Below are positions 1 to 5,447 of a stretch of 6,349 nucleotides of DNA, one piece after another. Below the pieces are notes generated by a model that did not search any database, had not been told where the DNA came from, and saw only the letters and a list, made by a program, of their open reading frames with translations. The position numbers were made by a program, and so were the translations under genes. Numbering within the stretch: position 1 is the stretch's first letter; each line of letters begins with the position of its first letter. The DNA is taken from assembly GCA_019313105.1 (NCBI GenBank), contig JAFDBW010000092.1, positions 1 through 6,349 on the forward strand. Reading direction: 5' to 3'. The DNA comes from Deltaproteobacteria bacterium (GTDB lineage: Bacteria > Desulfobacterota > Desulfuromonadia > Desulfuromonadales > BM103).

Positions 1-539
1 TCATCCTTCCCTTTCGCGCTGTGCCCGAAGCTGAGATCAGACAATTTTTTATCAGTCACTGCATGTCGGTCATAGCCGGTCAGATGTTCGAAGGCACGGT
101 TCACATCGAAGATCTTCTGGTTGTCGCGTTTGACAAGAATCACCGGGTCCGGATTCGAGTTGAACATCTTCCGGAAACGCTCTTCACTTTCAAGCAGAGC
201 CTGTTCGTTTCGCTCGGCTCTCTGCAATGACGGGATCATCCGGTAAAACCCGACCAGGACCAATATGTAACCGAGGAGGTAGCCGGGCATTTTTTCCAGG
301 AATGCCTCATAAGGCGTATCACCGATCAGGACAAAGCGCTCCAAGCCGGGGATTTCATCGGTAATGTCGAGCAGGGTTGCCGCTGTAATCAGGATGAAGC
401 CAACGAGTATGGATTTCCAGCCGGGGTGCCGTGAAAGAGAGGTGTAATTGCCGCGTAGGAAGAGGATCACCAGCAAGGCGATGAGAACGGCAGCCCTGAT
501 GCACTCGAGCAACAGGTCATTGGCAATCATGAAATCCAT
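1..539 (-). CDS. Membrane-anchored PAS-domain sensor protein, N-terminal part (cut by window edge)
   Basis: An open frame starts at ATG 539 and runs off the left edge after 179 codons. An AGAAGG ribosome site at 548-553 lies 8 nt before the ATG. Three hydrophobic segments are visible at about residues 13-28, 44-58 and 84-100. A charged, probably helical linker (about 102-120) follows, then a typical PAS start at 118-135 (SEERFRKMF, then NPDPVILV) and the PAS signature NRAF..LTGY at 147-156. The protein is thus a membrane-bound signalling protein with at least one cytoplasmic PAS domain. The output domain (histidine kinase, GGDEF or other) lies outside the window, so its class is unknown. The N-terminal membrane part matches no named input domain that I recognise. 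It follows the arsenic operon on the same strand after 157 bp, which does not show a functional link. The existence of the gene is secure; its function is open. Confidence 0.85.
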   Translation of the reverse strand, partial: MDFMIANDLLLECIRAAVLIALLVILFLRGNYTSLSRHPGWKSILVGFILITAATLLDITDEIPGLERFVLIGDTPYEAFLEKMPGYLLGYILVLVGFYRMIPSLQRAERNEQALLESEERFRKMFNSNPDPVILVKRDNQKIFDVNRAFEHLTGYDRHAVTDKKLSDLSFGHSAKGKD

Positions 540-696
540 ATGACAAACCTTCTGGCAATGTCATGGGCCGGTGAAGAGGTGTTGCGCGGAGTGTCTTGTC
601 TTGGCCTTTCGGAATCGAGTAACGCTTTTTAATAAAGGCGCATAAATGCTATCATATCCACAACTCCAAGCTAAGTGAAAAATATTTGAAAGGCAG
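540..696. other. Intergenic region between acr3 and the PAS sensor gene
   Basis: This 157-bp gap holds no supportable gene. It is more A+T-rich than the flanking acr3 gene. No strong GC hairpin with a U-tract follows the acr3 stop, so read-through from the arsenic operon into the sensor gene cannot be excluded. An imperfect dyad spans 623-640 (CGC-x-TTT against AAA-x-GCG), just downstream of the candidate sensor promoter; it lacks a T-run and is not a convincing terminator. Confidence 0.5.
651..679 (-). promoter_or_regulatory. Candidate sigma70-type promoter of the PAS sensor gene
   Basis: On the minus strand TTCACT (674-679, 4 of 6 matches to TTGACA) is followed after 17 bp by TATGAT (651-656, 5 of 6 matches to TATAAT). 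Transcription would begin near 644 and leave a leader of about 105 nt before the ATG at 539. The boxes lie in the A+T-rich gap just after acr3. This is a match by eye only. Confidence 0.35.
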
Positions 697-1764
697 TCAA
701 ACCCGCCCCAACTGATCCTCTTTGGAAAAATATCGCTTCTGCAGCCAGAAGGCCACATTCACCAGGGCGATCAGGGCCGGCACTTCGACCAGCGGGCCGA
801 TCACCGCCGTGAACGCGACGCCCGATTCGATGCCGAACACGGCGACCGCAACGGCGATCGCCAGCTCGAAGTTGTTGCCGGCGGCGGTAAAGGCCACGGT
901 TGCCGTCTTGCTGTAATCGGCGCCAGCCTTGACCCCCATCATGAAACTGACCAGGAACATGATGACGAAGTAGATCAGCAGCGGGACGGCAATCCGCACC
1001 ACATCCAGCGGGATGGTCACGATCATCTCGCCCTTGAGGCTGAACATCACAACGATGGTGAACAGCAGCGCGACCAGGGTGATCGGGCTGATTTTCGGGA
1101 TGAAGGTCTCTTCGTACCACTGCCGGCCCTTGAGCGGGATCAGGGTGTAACGGGTCGCAATGCCGGCGATGAACGGGATGCCGAGATAGATCAACACGCT
1201 CTCGGCGATCTGGCCGATGGTCACCTCGACCACCGCCCCCTCGAGGCCGAGCAGCGGCGGCAGCACGGTGATGAACAGCCAGGCATAGACGCTGTAGAAG
1301 AGCACCTGGAAGATGCTGTTGAAAGCGACCAGGCCGGCGCAGTACTCGGTGTTGCCCTTGGCCAGCTCGTTCCAGACGATGACCATGGCGATGCAGCGGG
1401 CCAGGCCGATCATGATCAGGCCGACCATGTACTCCGGGTAGCCGGACAAAAAGGTGATCGCCAGCACGAACATCAGGATCGGGCCGATCACCCAGTTCTG
1501 CAGCAGCGACAGGCCGAGGATCTTGCGATTGCGGAACACCTCGCCGAGTTCCTCGTACTTCACCTTGGCCAACGGCGGGTACATCATCAGGATCAGGCCG
1601 AAGGCGATCGGCAGGTTGGTCGTGCCGACAGTGAATAGATTGACCAGATCCTTGACGCCGGGCACCAACCAGCCCCCGATCACACCGACAAACATCGCCA
1701 GGAAAATCCACAGCGTGAGATAGCGGTCGAGGAAAGACAGTTTCCTGGTCAGGCCGTGTTCCAT
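697..1764 (-). CDS. acr3: Arsenite efflux permease Acr3
   Basis: This 355-residue protein is an Acr3 (arsenical resistance-3, BART superfamily) permease, which exports arsenite across the inner membrane using the proton motive force. The length fits bacterial Acr3 (about 350), and about ten hydrophobic segments are visible. Family landmarks are LSFLDRYLTLWIFLAM (9-24), the segment around Cys124 (LARCIAMVIVWNELAKG) that carries the essential TM4 cysteine, AAGNNFELAIAVAVAVFG (294-311) and GPLVEVPALI (323-332) with the conserved TM9 glutamate Glu327. The ATG at 1764 is preceded by a purine-rich AGGGGGGAA ribosome site a few bases upstream. It is the last gene of the arsR-gap-arsJ-acr3 operon, 24 nt after arsJ. 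It handles As(III), complementing ArsJ, which handles the arsenate product. It is not the unrelated ArsB family. Nothing is truncated. Confidence 0.97.
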   Translation of the reverse strand: MEHGLTRKLSFLDRYLTLWIFLAMFVGVIGGWLVPGVKDLVNLFTVGTTNLPIAFGLILMMYPPLAKVKYEELGEVFRNRKILGLSLLQNWVIGPILMFVLAITFLSGYPEYMVGLIMIGLARCIAMVIVWNELAKGNTEYCAGLVAFNSIFQVLFYSVYAWLFITVLPPLLGLEGAVVEVTIGQIAESVLIYLGIPFIAGIATRYTLIPLKGRQWYEETFIPKISPITLVALLFTIVVMFSLKGEMIVTIPLDVVRIAVPLLIYFVIMFLVSFMMGVKAGADYSKTATVAFTAAGNNFELAIAVAVAVFGIESGVAFTAVIGPLVEVPALIALVNVAFWLQKRYFSKEDQLGRV

Positions 1765-1788
1765 ATCTTCCCCCCTGAAGACTGAAGG

Positions 1789-3009
1789 TTATGTTGCCTT
1801 GACGATGCTGCCGCGCGGCAGTTTCATGGATAACAGGGCGGCAGCCATGACAAACGCAGCCGACACCCAGAGACAACCGGCCAGCCCTGCCAGTTGAAAC
1901 ACCACGCCAGATAGCAGCGTGCCGACCAGGCGGCCCATGGCGTTGGCCATGTAGTAGAAACCGACGTTCAATGCCGCCTGGTCGCTCTCGGTGTAAGCGA
2001 GGATCAGGTAGCTGTGCACCGAGGAGTTGACGGCGAAGACCAGGCCGAACAGGGCCAGGCCGCTGACCACCGTGAGCCAGGGCGACAGGTCGAGGCCGAC
2101 GCCGATGGCGATCAGCGTGGTCAGGCCCGCCAGGGTGAAGGCCCCGGCCGATGCCGTGCCGCCACGGGGCGTGCCGCCGCCAAGTACCGTCTTGAGCAGG
2201 CCGGGAGCCAGCGCCTGAACGCCGCCGTAGCCGATCACCCACAACGCCAGGAAGCTGCCCACTTCGGCATGGCTCCAGCCGAGACTGGCGGTGAGGAACA
2301 CCGGCAGGCCAACCACGAACCAGATGTCACGCGAGCCGAACAGAAACAAACGGGCAGCCGAGAGCAGATTGATATCGCGGCTTTTCGACAGGATGGCGCT
2401 GAACCCGGTCTTCTGCTTCGCCATGCCGATCTCCCGCGGCAGCGAGACCAATGTCGCCAGAAGCACCAGGGCCAGGGCTCCGGCCATGACCAACAGCGAG
2501 CCGCGAAAACCGATCCAGGTCAGCAGCACGCCGCCGAGGAAAAAGCCGGCCCCCTTCAGGGCGTTTTTCGAACCGGTCAGCAGCGCAACCCACTTGAACA
2601 GGGCGCTGTCGGCATCCTCGGGGACCAGCACCTTGATGGCGCTTTTCGAACTCATCTTGGTCAGGTCCTTGGCAATGCCCGAGAGCGCCTGCGCACCCAT
2701 CACGTAAGCCACTGACAGGGCGACCGACCAGGACGGGTCGAGCATGGCCAAGGCCGACAGGGCGACCACCTGCAAGGCCAGGCCTGCAAACAGGGTCACC
2801 TTCAGGCCCATGTGCGAGCCGACCCAGCCGCCGATCAGGTTGGTGACGACGCCGCAGAACTCGTAGAGCAGGAACAGGAAGGCGATCTGTACTGCGGAAT
2901 ACCCCAGCTCATAAAAGTGCAGCAGCACCAGCATGCGCAGGGCGCCGTCGGTGAGGGTAAAGCCCCAGTAGGCCGCTGTGACCAGCGAATAGTTGCGAAG
3001 ATCCGTCAT
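1789..3009 (-). CDS. arsJ: Organoarsenical (1-arseno-3-phosphoglycerate) efflux MFS transporter ArsJ
   Basis: This 406-residue major-facilitator protein has about 12 hydrophobic segments. The loop motif GGWVGSHMGLK (60-70) sits where MFS motif A belongs. The N-terminus (RNYSLVTAAYWGFTLTDGALRMLVLLHFY) and the segment GIAKDLTKMSSKSAIK, about residues 111-126, are as I know them from the ArsJ family. ArsJ is known to export 1-arseno-3-phosphoglycerate, the unstable product made by GAPDH from arsenate and glyceraldehyde 3-phosphate; outside the cell it breaks down to arsenate and 3-phosphoglycerate. Its ATG overlaps the gap TGA by 4 nt (ATGA, 3006-3009), so the two are probably translationally coupled, as expected for a substrate-producing enzyme and its exporter. 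The ribosome site is weak (AGGCGA), which also suits coupling. Acr3 follows after 24 nt. The gene is strongly G+C-rich. Confidence 0.93.
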   Translation of the reverse strand: MTDLRNYSLVTAAYWGFTLTDGALRMLVLLHFYELGYSAVQIAFLFLLYEFCGVVTNLIGGWVGSHMGLKVTLFAGLALQVVALSALAMLDPSWSVALSVAYVMGAQALSGIAKDLTKMSSKSAIKVLVPEDADSALFKWVALLTGSKNALKGAGFFLGGVLLTWIGFRGSLLVMAGALALVLLATLVSLPREIGMAKQKTGFSAILSKSRDINLLSAARLFLFGSRDIWFVVGLPVFLTASLGWSHAEVGSFLALWVIGYGGVQALAPGLLKTVLGGGTPRGGTASAGAFTLAGLTTLIAIGVGLDLSPWLTVVSGLALFGLVFAVNSSVHSYLILAYTESDQAALNVGFYYMANAMGRLVGTLLSGVVFQLAGLAGCLWVSAAFVMAAALLSMKLPRGSIVKAT

Positions 3010-4025
3010 GGAGTCGCCTGAAGAGAGTGCGCAACCTTTTGGCAGAGTTCCATCATGCGGTGAACGTAGCCCATCTCGTTGTCGTACCAGGCCAGGACCT
3101 TGAGCTGGGTGCCATCGACAACCATGGTTGACAGCGCATCGATGATCGCTGAGCGCGGATCGCCCTTGAAGTCGATCGAGACCAGCGGCCGCTCTTCGAC
3201 ACCTAGGATCCCCTTGAGATAGCTATGCTCGGCTTCCCTGAACAAGTCGTTGACCTCCTCCGCGGTGACCGGCCGCTGCATTTCGAACACCGCGTCGGTG
3301 ATCGAGGCGTTGAGCAGCGGCACCCGTACCGCGTGGCCGTTGAGCTTGCCCTGCAGTTCCGGATAGATCAAGGTGATGGCCGTCGCCGAACCGGTTGTGG
3401 TCGGGATCAATGACAGGCTGGCAGCCCGGGCGCGTCGGAGGTCCTTGTGCGGGGCATCGACGATGATCTGGGTGTTGGTCTGATCGTGAATGGTGGTGAT
3501 GACGCCGTGCTCGATACCGATTTGCTCGTACAGCACCTTGACCACTGGCGCCAGGCAGTTGGTTGTACAAGATGCTGCTGTCAGCAGGTGGTGCTTATCC
3601 GGTTCGTAAAGATGATCATTGACCCCCATGACGATATTCAGGGCGCCTTTTTTGATCGGTGCGGCGACAATCACCTTTTTCACCCCGCGGTCGAAGTAAG
3701 GCTGGAGAAGCTCCGGTTTGACGAACTTGCCGGAGGCTTCGATGACGATATCGACGCCCAGCTCATCCCAGACAACCTCACCGGGGGTCTGCATGTCGCT
3801 GAAACCGACTGGCTTGCCGTCAATCACCAACCCACCGTCGGCAGCCCCGATGTCACGCTGCCAACGACCATGCACCGAATCGAACTCCAGCAGGTGAGCG
3901 GCTGTCTCCGGGCCGCCTTTGACTTCATTGATATGGACGATTTCGAAATCCGGCCAATCCCAGGCTGTTCTCAAGGCGAGACGACCCATCCGGCCGAATC
4001 CGTTGATACCGACACGAATACTCAT
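3006..4025 (-). CDS. gap: ArsJ-associated glyceraldehyde-3-phosphate dehydrogenase
   Basis: This complete 339-residue type I GAPDH has the Rossmann motif GINGFGRMGR (6-15), the catalytic cysteine Cys153 in ASCTTNCLAP, the catalytic His180 in TTIHDQTNTQ, Arg234 in HAVRVP, and the C-terminal WYDNEMGY (313-320). In the arsenic route it joins arsenate instead of phosphate to glyceraldehyde 3-phosphate, giving 1-arseno-3-phosphoglycerate for export by ArsJ; it acts in the cytoplasm. It differs from glycolytic GAPDH near the active site. After His180 the usual H-x-Y-T-x-D-Q is H-D-Q-T-N-T-Q, the usual TGAAKAV is TGSATAI (211-217), and RVPTPN is RVPLLN. These changes fit a specialised ars-type enzyme. 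The start ATG 4025 has a strong GGGAGG site (4033-4038) 7 nt upstream. It overlaps arsJ by 4 nt and follows arsR by 72 nt. The housekeeping glycolytic gap should lie elsewhere. Confidence 0.95.
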   Translation of the reverse strand: MSIRVGINGFGRMGRLALRTAWDWPDFEIVHINEVKGGPETAAHLLEFDSVHGRWQRDIGAADGGLVIDGKPVGFSDMQTPGEVVWDELGVDIVIEASGKFVKPELLQPYFDRGVKKVIVAAPIKKGALNIVMGVNDHLYEPDKHHLLTAASCTTNCLAPVVKVLYEQIGIEHGVITTIHDQTNTQIIVDAPHKDLRRARAASLSLIPTTTGSATAITLIYPELQGKLNGHAVRVPLLNASITDAVFEMQRPVTAEEVNDLFREAEHSYLKGILGVEERPLVSIDFKGDPRSAIIDALSTMVVDGTQLKVLAWYDNEMGYVHRMMELCQKVAHSLQATP

Positions 4026-4080
4026 TTGAGGGCCTCCCTTAGTGGCTCTCGCCGGCCTGCTTGACCTGCCTGGACGGATA

Positions 4081-4093
4081 TTTGCCGGGCAAA
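4081..4093. repeat. Short dyad just after arsR
   Basis: TTTGCC-G-GGCAAA is a perfect 13-bp dyad in the arsR-gap spacer, starting 5 nt past the arsR stop codon. No U-tract follows on the minus strand, so it does not look like a terminator. It could be a weak mRNA stem that sets arsR apart from the structural genes, or mere chance. Confidence 0.3.
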
Positions 4094-4097
4094 GAAA

Positions 4098-4439
4098 TCA
4101 GCATATTGGCTGATCCTGTTGTTTTTGGAACGTCCGCAGCCTTTTCAGCGCAAACCTATGCACCTGGCTGCCGGCCAAATGTTTTTCCAGGACTGGTTGC
4201 AATTCCCGAATCAGAACGTTTTTGTCAATGAGACAGTAATACATCCAGACCCCCTGCTTGCGGTCACTGACCCAGCCGGTTCTTTTCAGGTAGGCCAGGT
4301 GACGCGAGACGGTCGACTGCGGCAGTTCGAGCGCAGCGATGATCTCGCACACGCACAGCTCGCCGTCGAGGAGCAGCAGCAGGATGCGCAGCCGGGTTTC
4401 ATCGGCCAGGGCTTTGAATATGCCGGCTTCATTCTTCAT
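4098..4439 (-). CDS. arsR: ArsR/SmtB-family arsenite-responsive repressor
   Basis: This 113-residue winged-helix repressor is of usual ArsR length. It opens with IFKALADETRLRIL (7-20). The motif ELCVCEI (27-33) provides Cys29 and Cys31 in the DNA-recognition region, the classic trivalent-arsenic site. The helix-turn-helix follows (ALELPQSTVSRHLAYLKRTGWV, about 36-57), then the beta-wing (VSDRKQGVWMYYCL). In this family arsenite binding releases the repressor from its promoter. I place the start at ATG 4439: the family homology begins there, and the frame upstream (open to 4613) would translate the promoter and a perfect palindrome. No Shine-Dalgarno sequence precedes this ATG, and the predicted transcription start coincides with it, so the mRNA may be leaderless. 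First gene of the operon; it probably represses itself and gap-arsJ-acr3. Confidence 0.95.
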   Translation of the reverse strand: MKNEAGIFKALADETRLRILLLLLDGELCVCEIIAALELPQSTVSRHLAYLKRTGWVSDRKQGVWMYYCLIDKNVLIRELQPVLEKHLAGSQVHRFALKRLRTFQKQQDQPIC

Positions 4440-4445
4440 GGCTAG

Positions 4446-4474
4446 AGGATATCCGCCTAGGCGGATCAAGTCAA
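4446..4474 (-). promoter_or_regulatory. arsR operon promoter with embedded ArsR operator palindrome
   Basis: On the minus strand TTGACT (4469-4474, 5 of 6) and TATCCT (4446-4451, 4 of 6) are 17 bp apart. The perfect 16-bp palindrome ATCCGCCTAGGCGGAT occupies 4451-4466, filling the spacer and touching the -10. A repressor bound there would block RNA polymerase directly, so it is the likely ArsR operator (inference; no footprint). Transcription should start about 6-7 nt after the -10, at 4439-4440, on or next to the arsR ATG. Confidence 0.8.
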
Positions 4475-4775
4475 CACCGGGGATCTTTTTAGACCACTCT
4501 AAACCAGGCGTGCAAAGGTATCTCATCGGGTTTTCCGGACGGGACACTGCGGGAGAGCGGTCTTTGCGAATTGTCGCATGACGAGCGAACCGGGAAGGCC
4601 CGTCGTTGACCATCGGGCCCAGCCTGCGAACCGGCAGGCATGATCAGGCAGACACGCTGCGCTCGGGTCCGGCAGAATCGTTGCGACGAGGGGAACGGAC
4701 GCGGTCGACGCCCAGGACAGCCGGTCCGCTCTGCTGGTACAAATTGATGATCCGGTTGTACTCGACCAAAGAGAG
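4475..4775. other. Gene-free stretch upstream of the arsR promoter
   Basis: About 300 bp between the arsR promoter and the fmdB terminator. I see no supportable protein gene, tRNA or known RNA in it; the open frames either run into arsR from upstream or cross the terminator and lie antisense to fmdB. It holds several short dyads: TTTAGA/TCTAAA (4488-4503), TGCGA/TCGCA (4565-4578), GGCCCG/CGGGCC (4597-4619) and GCCTGC/GCAGGC (4622-4639). None has a U-tract or clear role. Confidence 0.5.
4488..4503. repeat. Inverted repeat upstream of the arsR -35
   Basis: TTTAGA and TCTAAA are perfect inverted arms separated by CCAC. The repeat begins 14 bp upstream of the arsR -35 box, a position suited to an activator or a second regulator. 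It does not resemble the ATCCGCC operator half-site. Chance cannot be excluded. Confidence 0.35.
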
Positions 4776-4809
4776 AAAAAAGACCGCCCGATTAAAAAAC
4801 CGGGCGGCC
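4776..4809 (-). terminator. Intrinsic terminator after fmdB
   Basis: On the minus strand a 9-bp GC-rich stem (4801-4809 with 4782-4790, core CCGCCCG/CGGGCGG, one G-U pair) encloses a 10-nt loop and is followed by six U residues (4781-4776). It starts 28 nt past the fmdB stop and separates this cluster from the arsenic operon. Confidence 0.92.
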
Positions 4810-4837
4810 TTGCGTCGTTATTACAGATCAGGTCAAT

Positions 4838-5086
4838 CTACTCGTTGGCCGCTTTCGGGCAACCGGCACAACCGGCACCGGCATCTGCGCTGGGACAGGC
4901 CGCCGGCTTCTGGCCATAGCCCTGCTGATACCAGCCCTCGCCTTTCAGGGCAAAACCGGTTTGTGAGATCAACTTGGCCACCTGGCCGCCGCACTCCCTG
5001 CATTCGGACAGAGGAGCATCGGAAAACTTCTGCCGGGCCTCGAAAACCAGCCCACATTCCTTGCATTGATATTCGTACATCGGCAT
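4838..5086 (-). CDS. fmdB: FmdB-family zinc-ribbon protein
   Basis: This small protein (82 residues) begins MPMYEYQCKECG, the hallmark start of the FmdB regulatory family (CxxC_CxxC_SSSS domain). Two CxxC pairs (Cys8/Cys11 and Cys29/Cys32) form the predicted zinc ribbon. The motif FALKGEGWYQQGY (45-57) is also typical. The tail has extra cysteines (Cys64, Cys73, Cys76) that could bind metal or be chance. The name comes from a putative regulator of amide-induced genes in Methylophilus; the molecular role is not established. I chose ATG 5086 over the in-frame GTG 5095: GAGGTGA (5092-5098) is well spaced for the ATG but overlaps the GTG, and MPMYEY is the family start. It follows yggU by 55 bp, has its own candidate promoter and ends at a strong terminator. 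Confidence 0.92.
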   Translation of the reverse strand: MPMYEYQCKECGLVFEARQKFSDAPLSECRECGGQVAKLISQTGFALKGEGWYQQGYGQKPAACPSADAGAGCAGCPKAANE

Positions 5087-5091
5087 GACTG

Positions 5092-5098
5092 TCACCTC
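5092..5098 (-). promoter_or_regulatory. Ribosome binding site deciding the fmdB start
   Basis: GAGGTGA on the minus strand ends 5 nt before ATG 5086. The alternative GTG start (5093-5095) lies inside this site and so is unlikely. Confidence 0.75.
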
Positions 5099-5116
5099 GT
5101 GAAAAAATTCGACGGT

Positions 5117-5145
5117 AATTTAATGACTTTGCCGGAGGATGTCAA
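5117..5145 (-). promoter_or_regulatory. Promoter of fmdB overlapping the yggU stop codon
   Basis: A perfect -35 TTGACA (5140-5145) contains the yggU TGA stop. After exactly 17 bp comes TAAATT (5117-5122, 4 of 6 to TATAAT). The predicted start near 5110 gives a leader of about 24 nt with the ribosome site in it. fmdB can therefore be expressed apart from yggT-divIVA-yggU. Confidence 0.65.
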
Positions 5146-5447
5146 CCCCCCAGCAAATCTTGAAGCAGCGCATCGATTTGTTCGATGCCGGCACCCTCCA
5201 GCAGTAAGCGCTTGTGTCGCGAGGTTTCACCGCCAACCAGTAAAACCCGACTCCGGGGAATCTTGCAGAGTTTGGCGATAAACATGCGGCAGGCCTTGTT
5301 CGCGGCGCCGTCCACCGGCGGTGCGGTCAGGGCGACCTTTAGCTCTTCGCCCTGGAGACCCGCTATTTTGCTGCGGCTGGCACGGGGCTGTACATAGAGG
5401 AAAATTTCGACACCCGCGGAAGTGTTACGCAGGCACGGCAGGGTCAC
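5142..5447 (-). CDS. yggU: YggU / DUF167 (UPF0235) family protein
   Basis: The protein matches the small YggU/DUF167 family, conserved in bacteria and without an established function. Signatures: VQPRASRSKIAG (19-30), KVALTAPPVDGAANKA (37-52) and GETSRHKRLLL (73-83). I choose GTG 5447, giving 101 residues, close to the family's usual 95-100. It overlaps the TGA of the upstream gene as GTGA (5444-5447), and GAGGA lies 9 nt upstream. The longer alternative, ATG 5474, adds nine residues (MRGRRGPSQ) unlike the family and has poor ribosome-site spacing. The overlap implies translational coupling with the divIVA-like gene; yggT, divIVA-like and yggU neighbours recur in many bacteria. Confidence 0.9.
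   Translation of the reverse strand: MTLPCLRNTSAGVEIFLYVQPRASRSKIAGLQGEELKVALTAPPVDGAANKACRMFIAKLCKIPRSRVLLVGGETSRHKRLLLEGAGIEQIDALLQDLLGG

Noticed and set aside
561..758. 65-residue minus-strand open frame between acr3 and the sensor gene
   Set aside because: It overlaps the end of acr3 out of frame, crosses the candidate sensor promoter and has no family resemblance.
671..2242. 523-residue open frame on the minus strand
   Set aside because: It lies in another frame across acr3 and the end of arsJ, is full of Arg/Gly/Pro/His as expected for a G+C-rich shadow frame, and resembles no family.
2014..2715. 233-residue plus-strand open frame
   Set aside because: It is antisense to arsJ with a Gln/Arg/Ala-rich composition typical of a shadow frame.
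3447..4064. 205-residue plus-strand open frame
   Set aside because: It is antisense to the clear GAPDH gene and has no recognisable domain.
4440..4613. N-terminal extension of arsR starting at 4613
   Set aside because: It would translate through the promoter and the palindrome, has no ArsR homology, and the standard ArsR start is at 4439.
4597..4639. Two adjacent hairpins as a possible terminator or small RNA
   Set aside because: The stems are only 6 bp, no U-tract follows on either strand and no promoter points at them.
4606..5088. 160-residue plus-strand open frame
   Set aside because: It runs through the fmdB terminator and antisense to fmdB, is rich in Arg/Thr/Pro/His and has no family resemblance.
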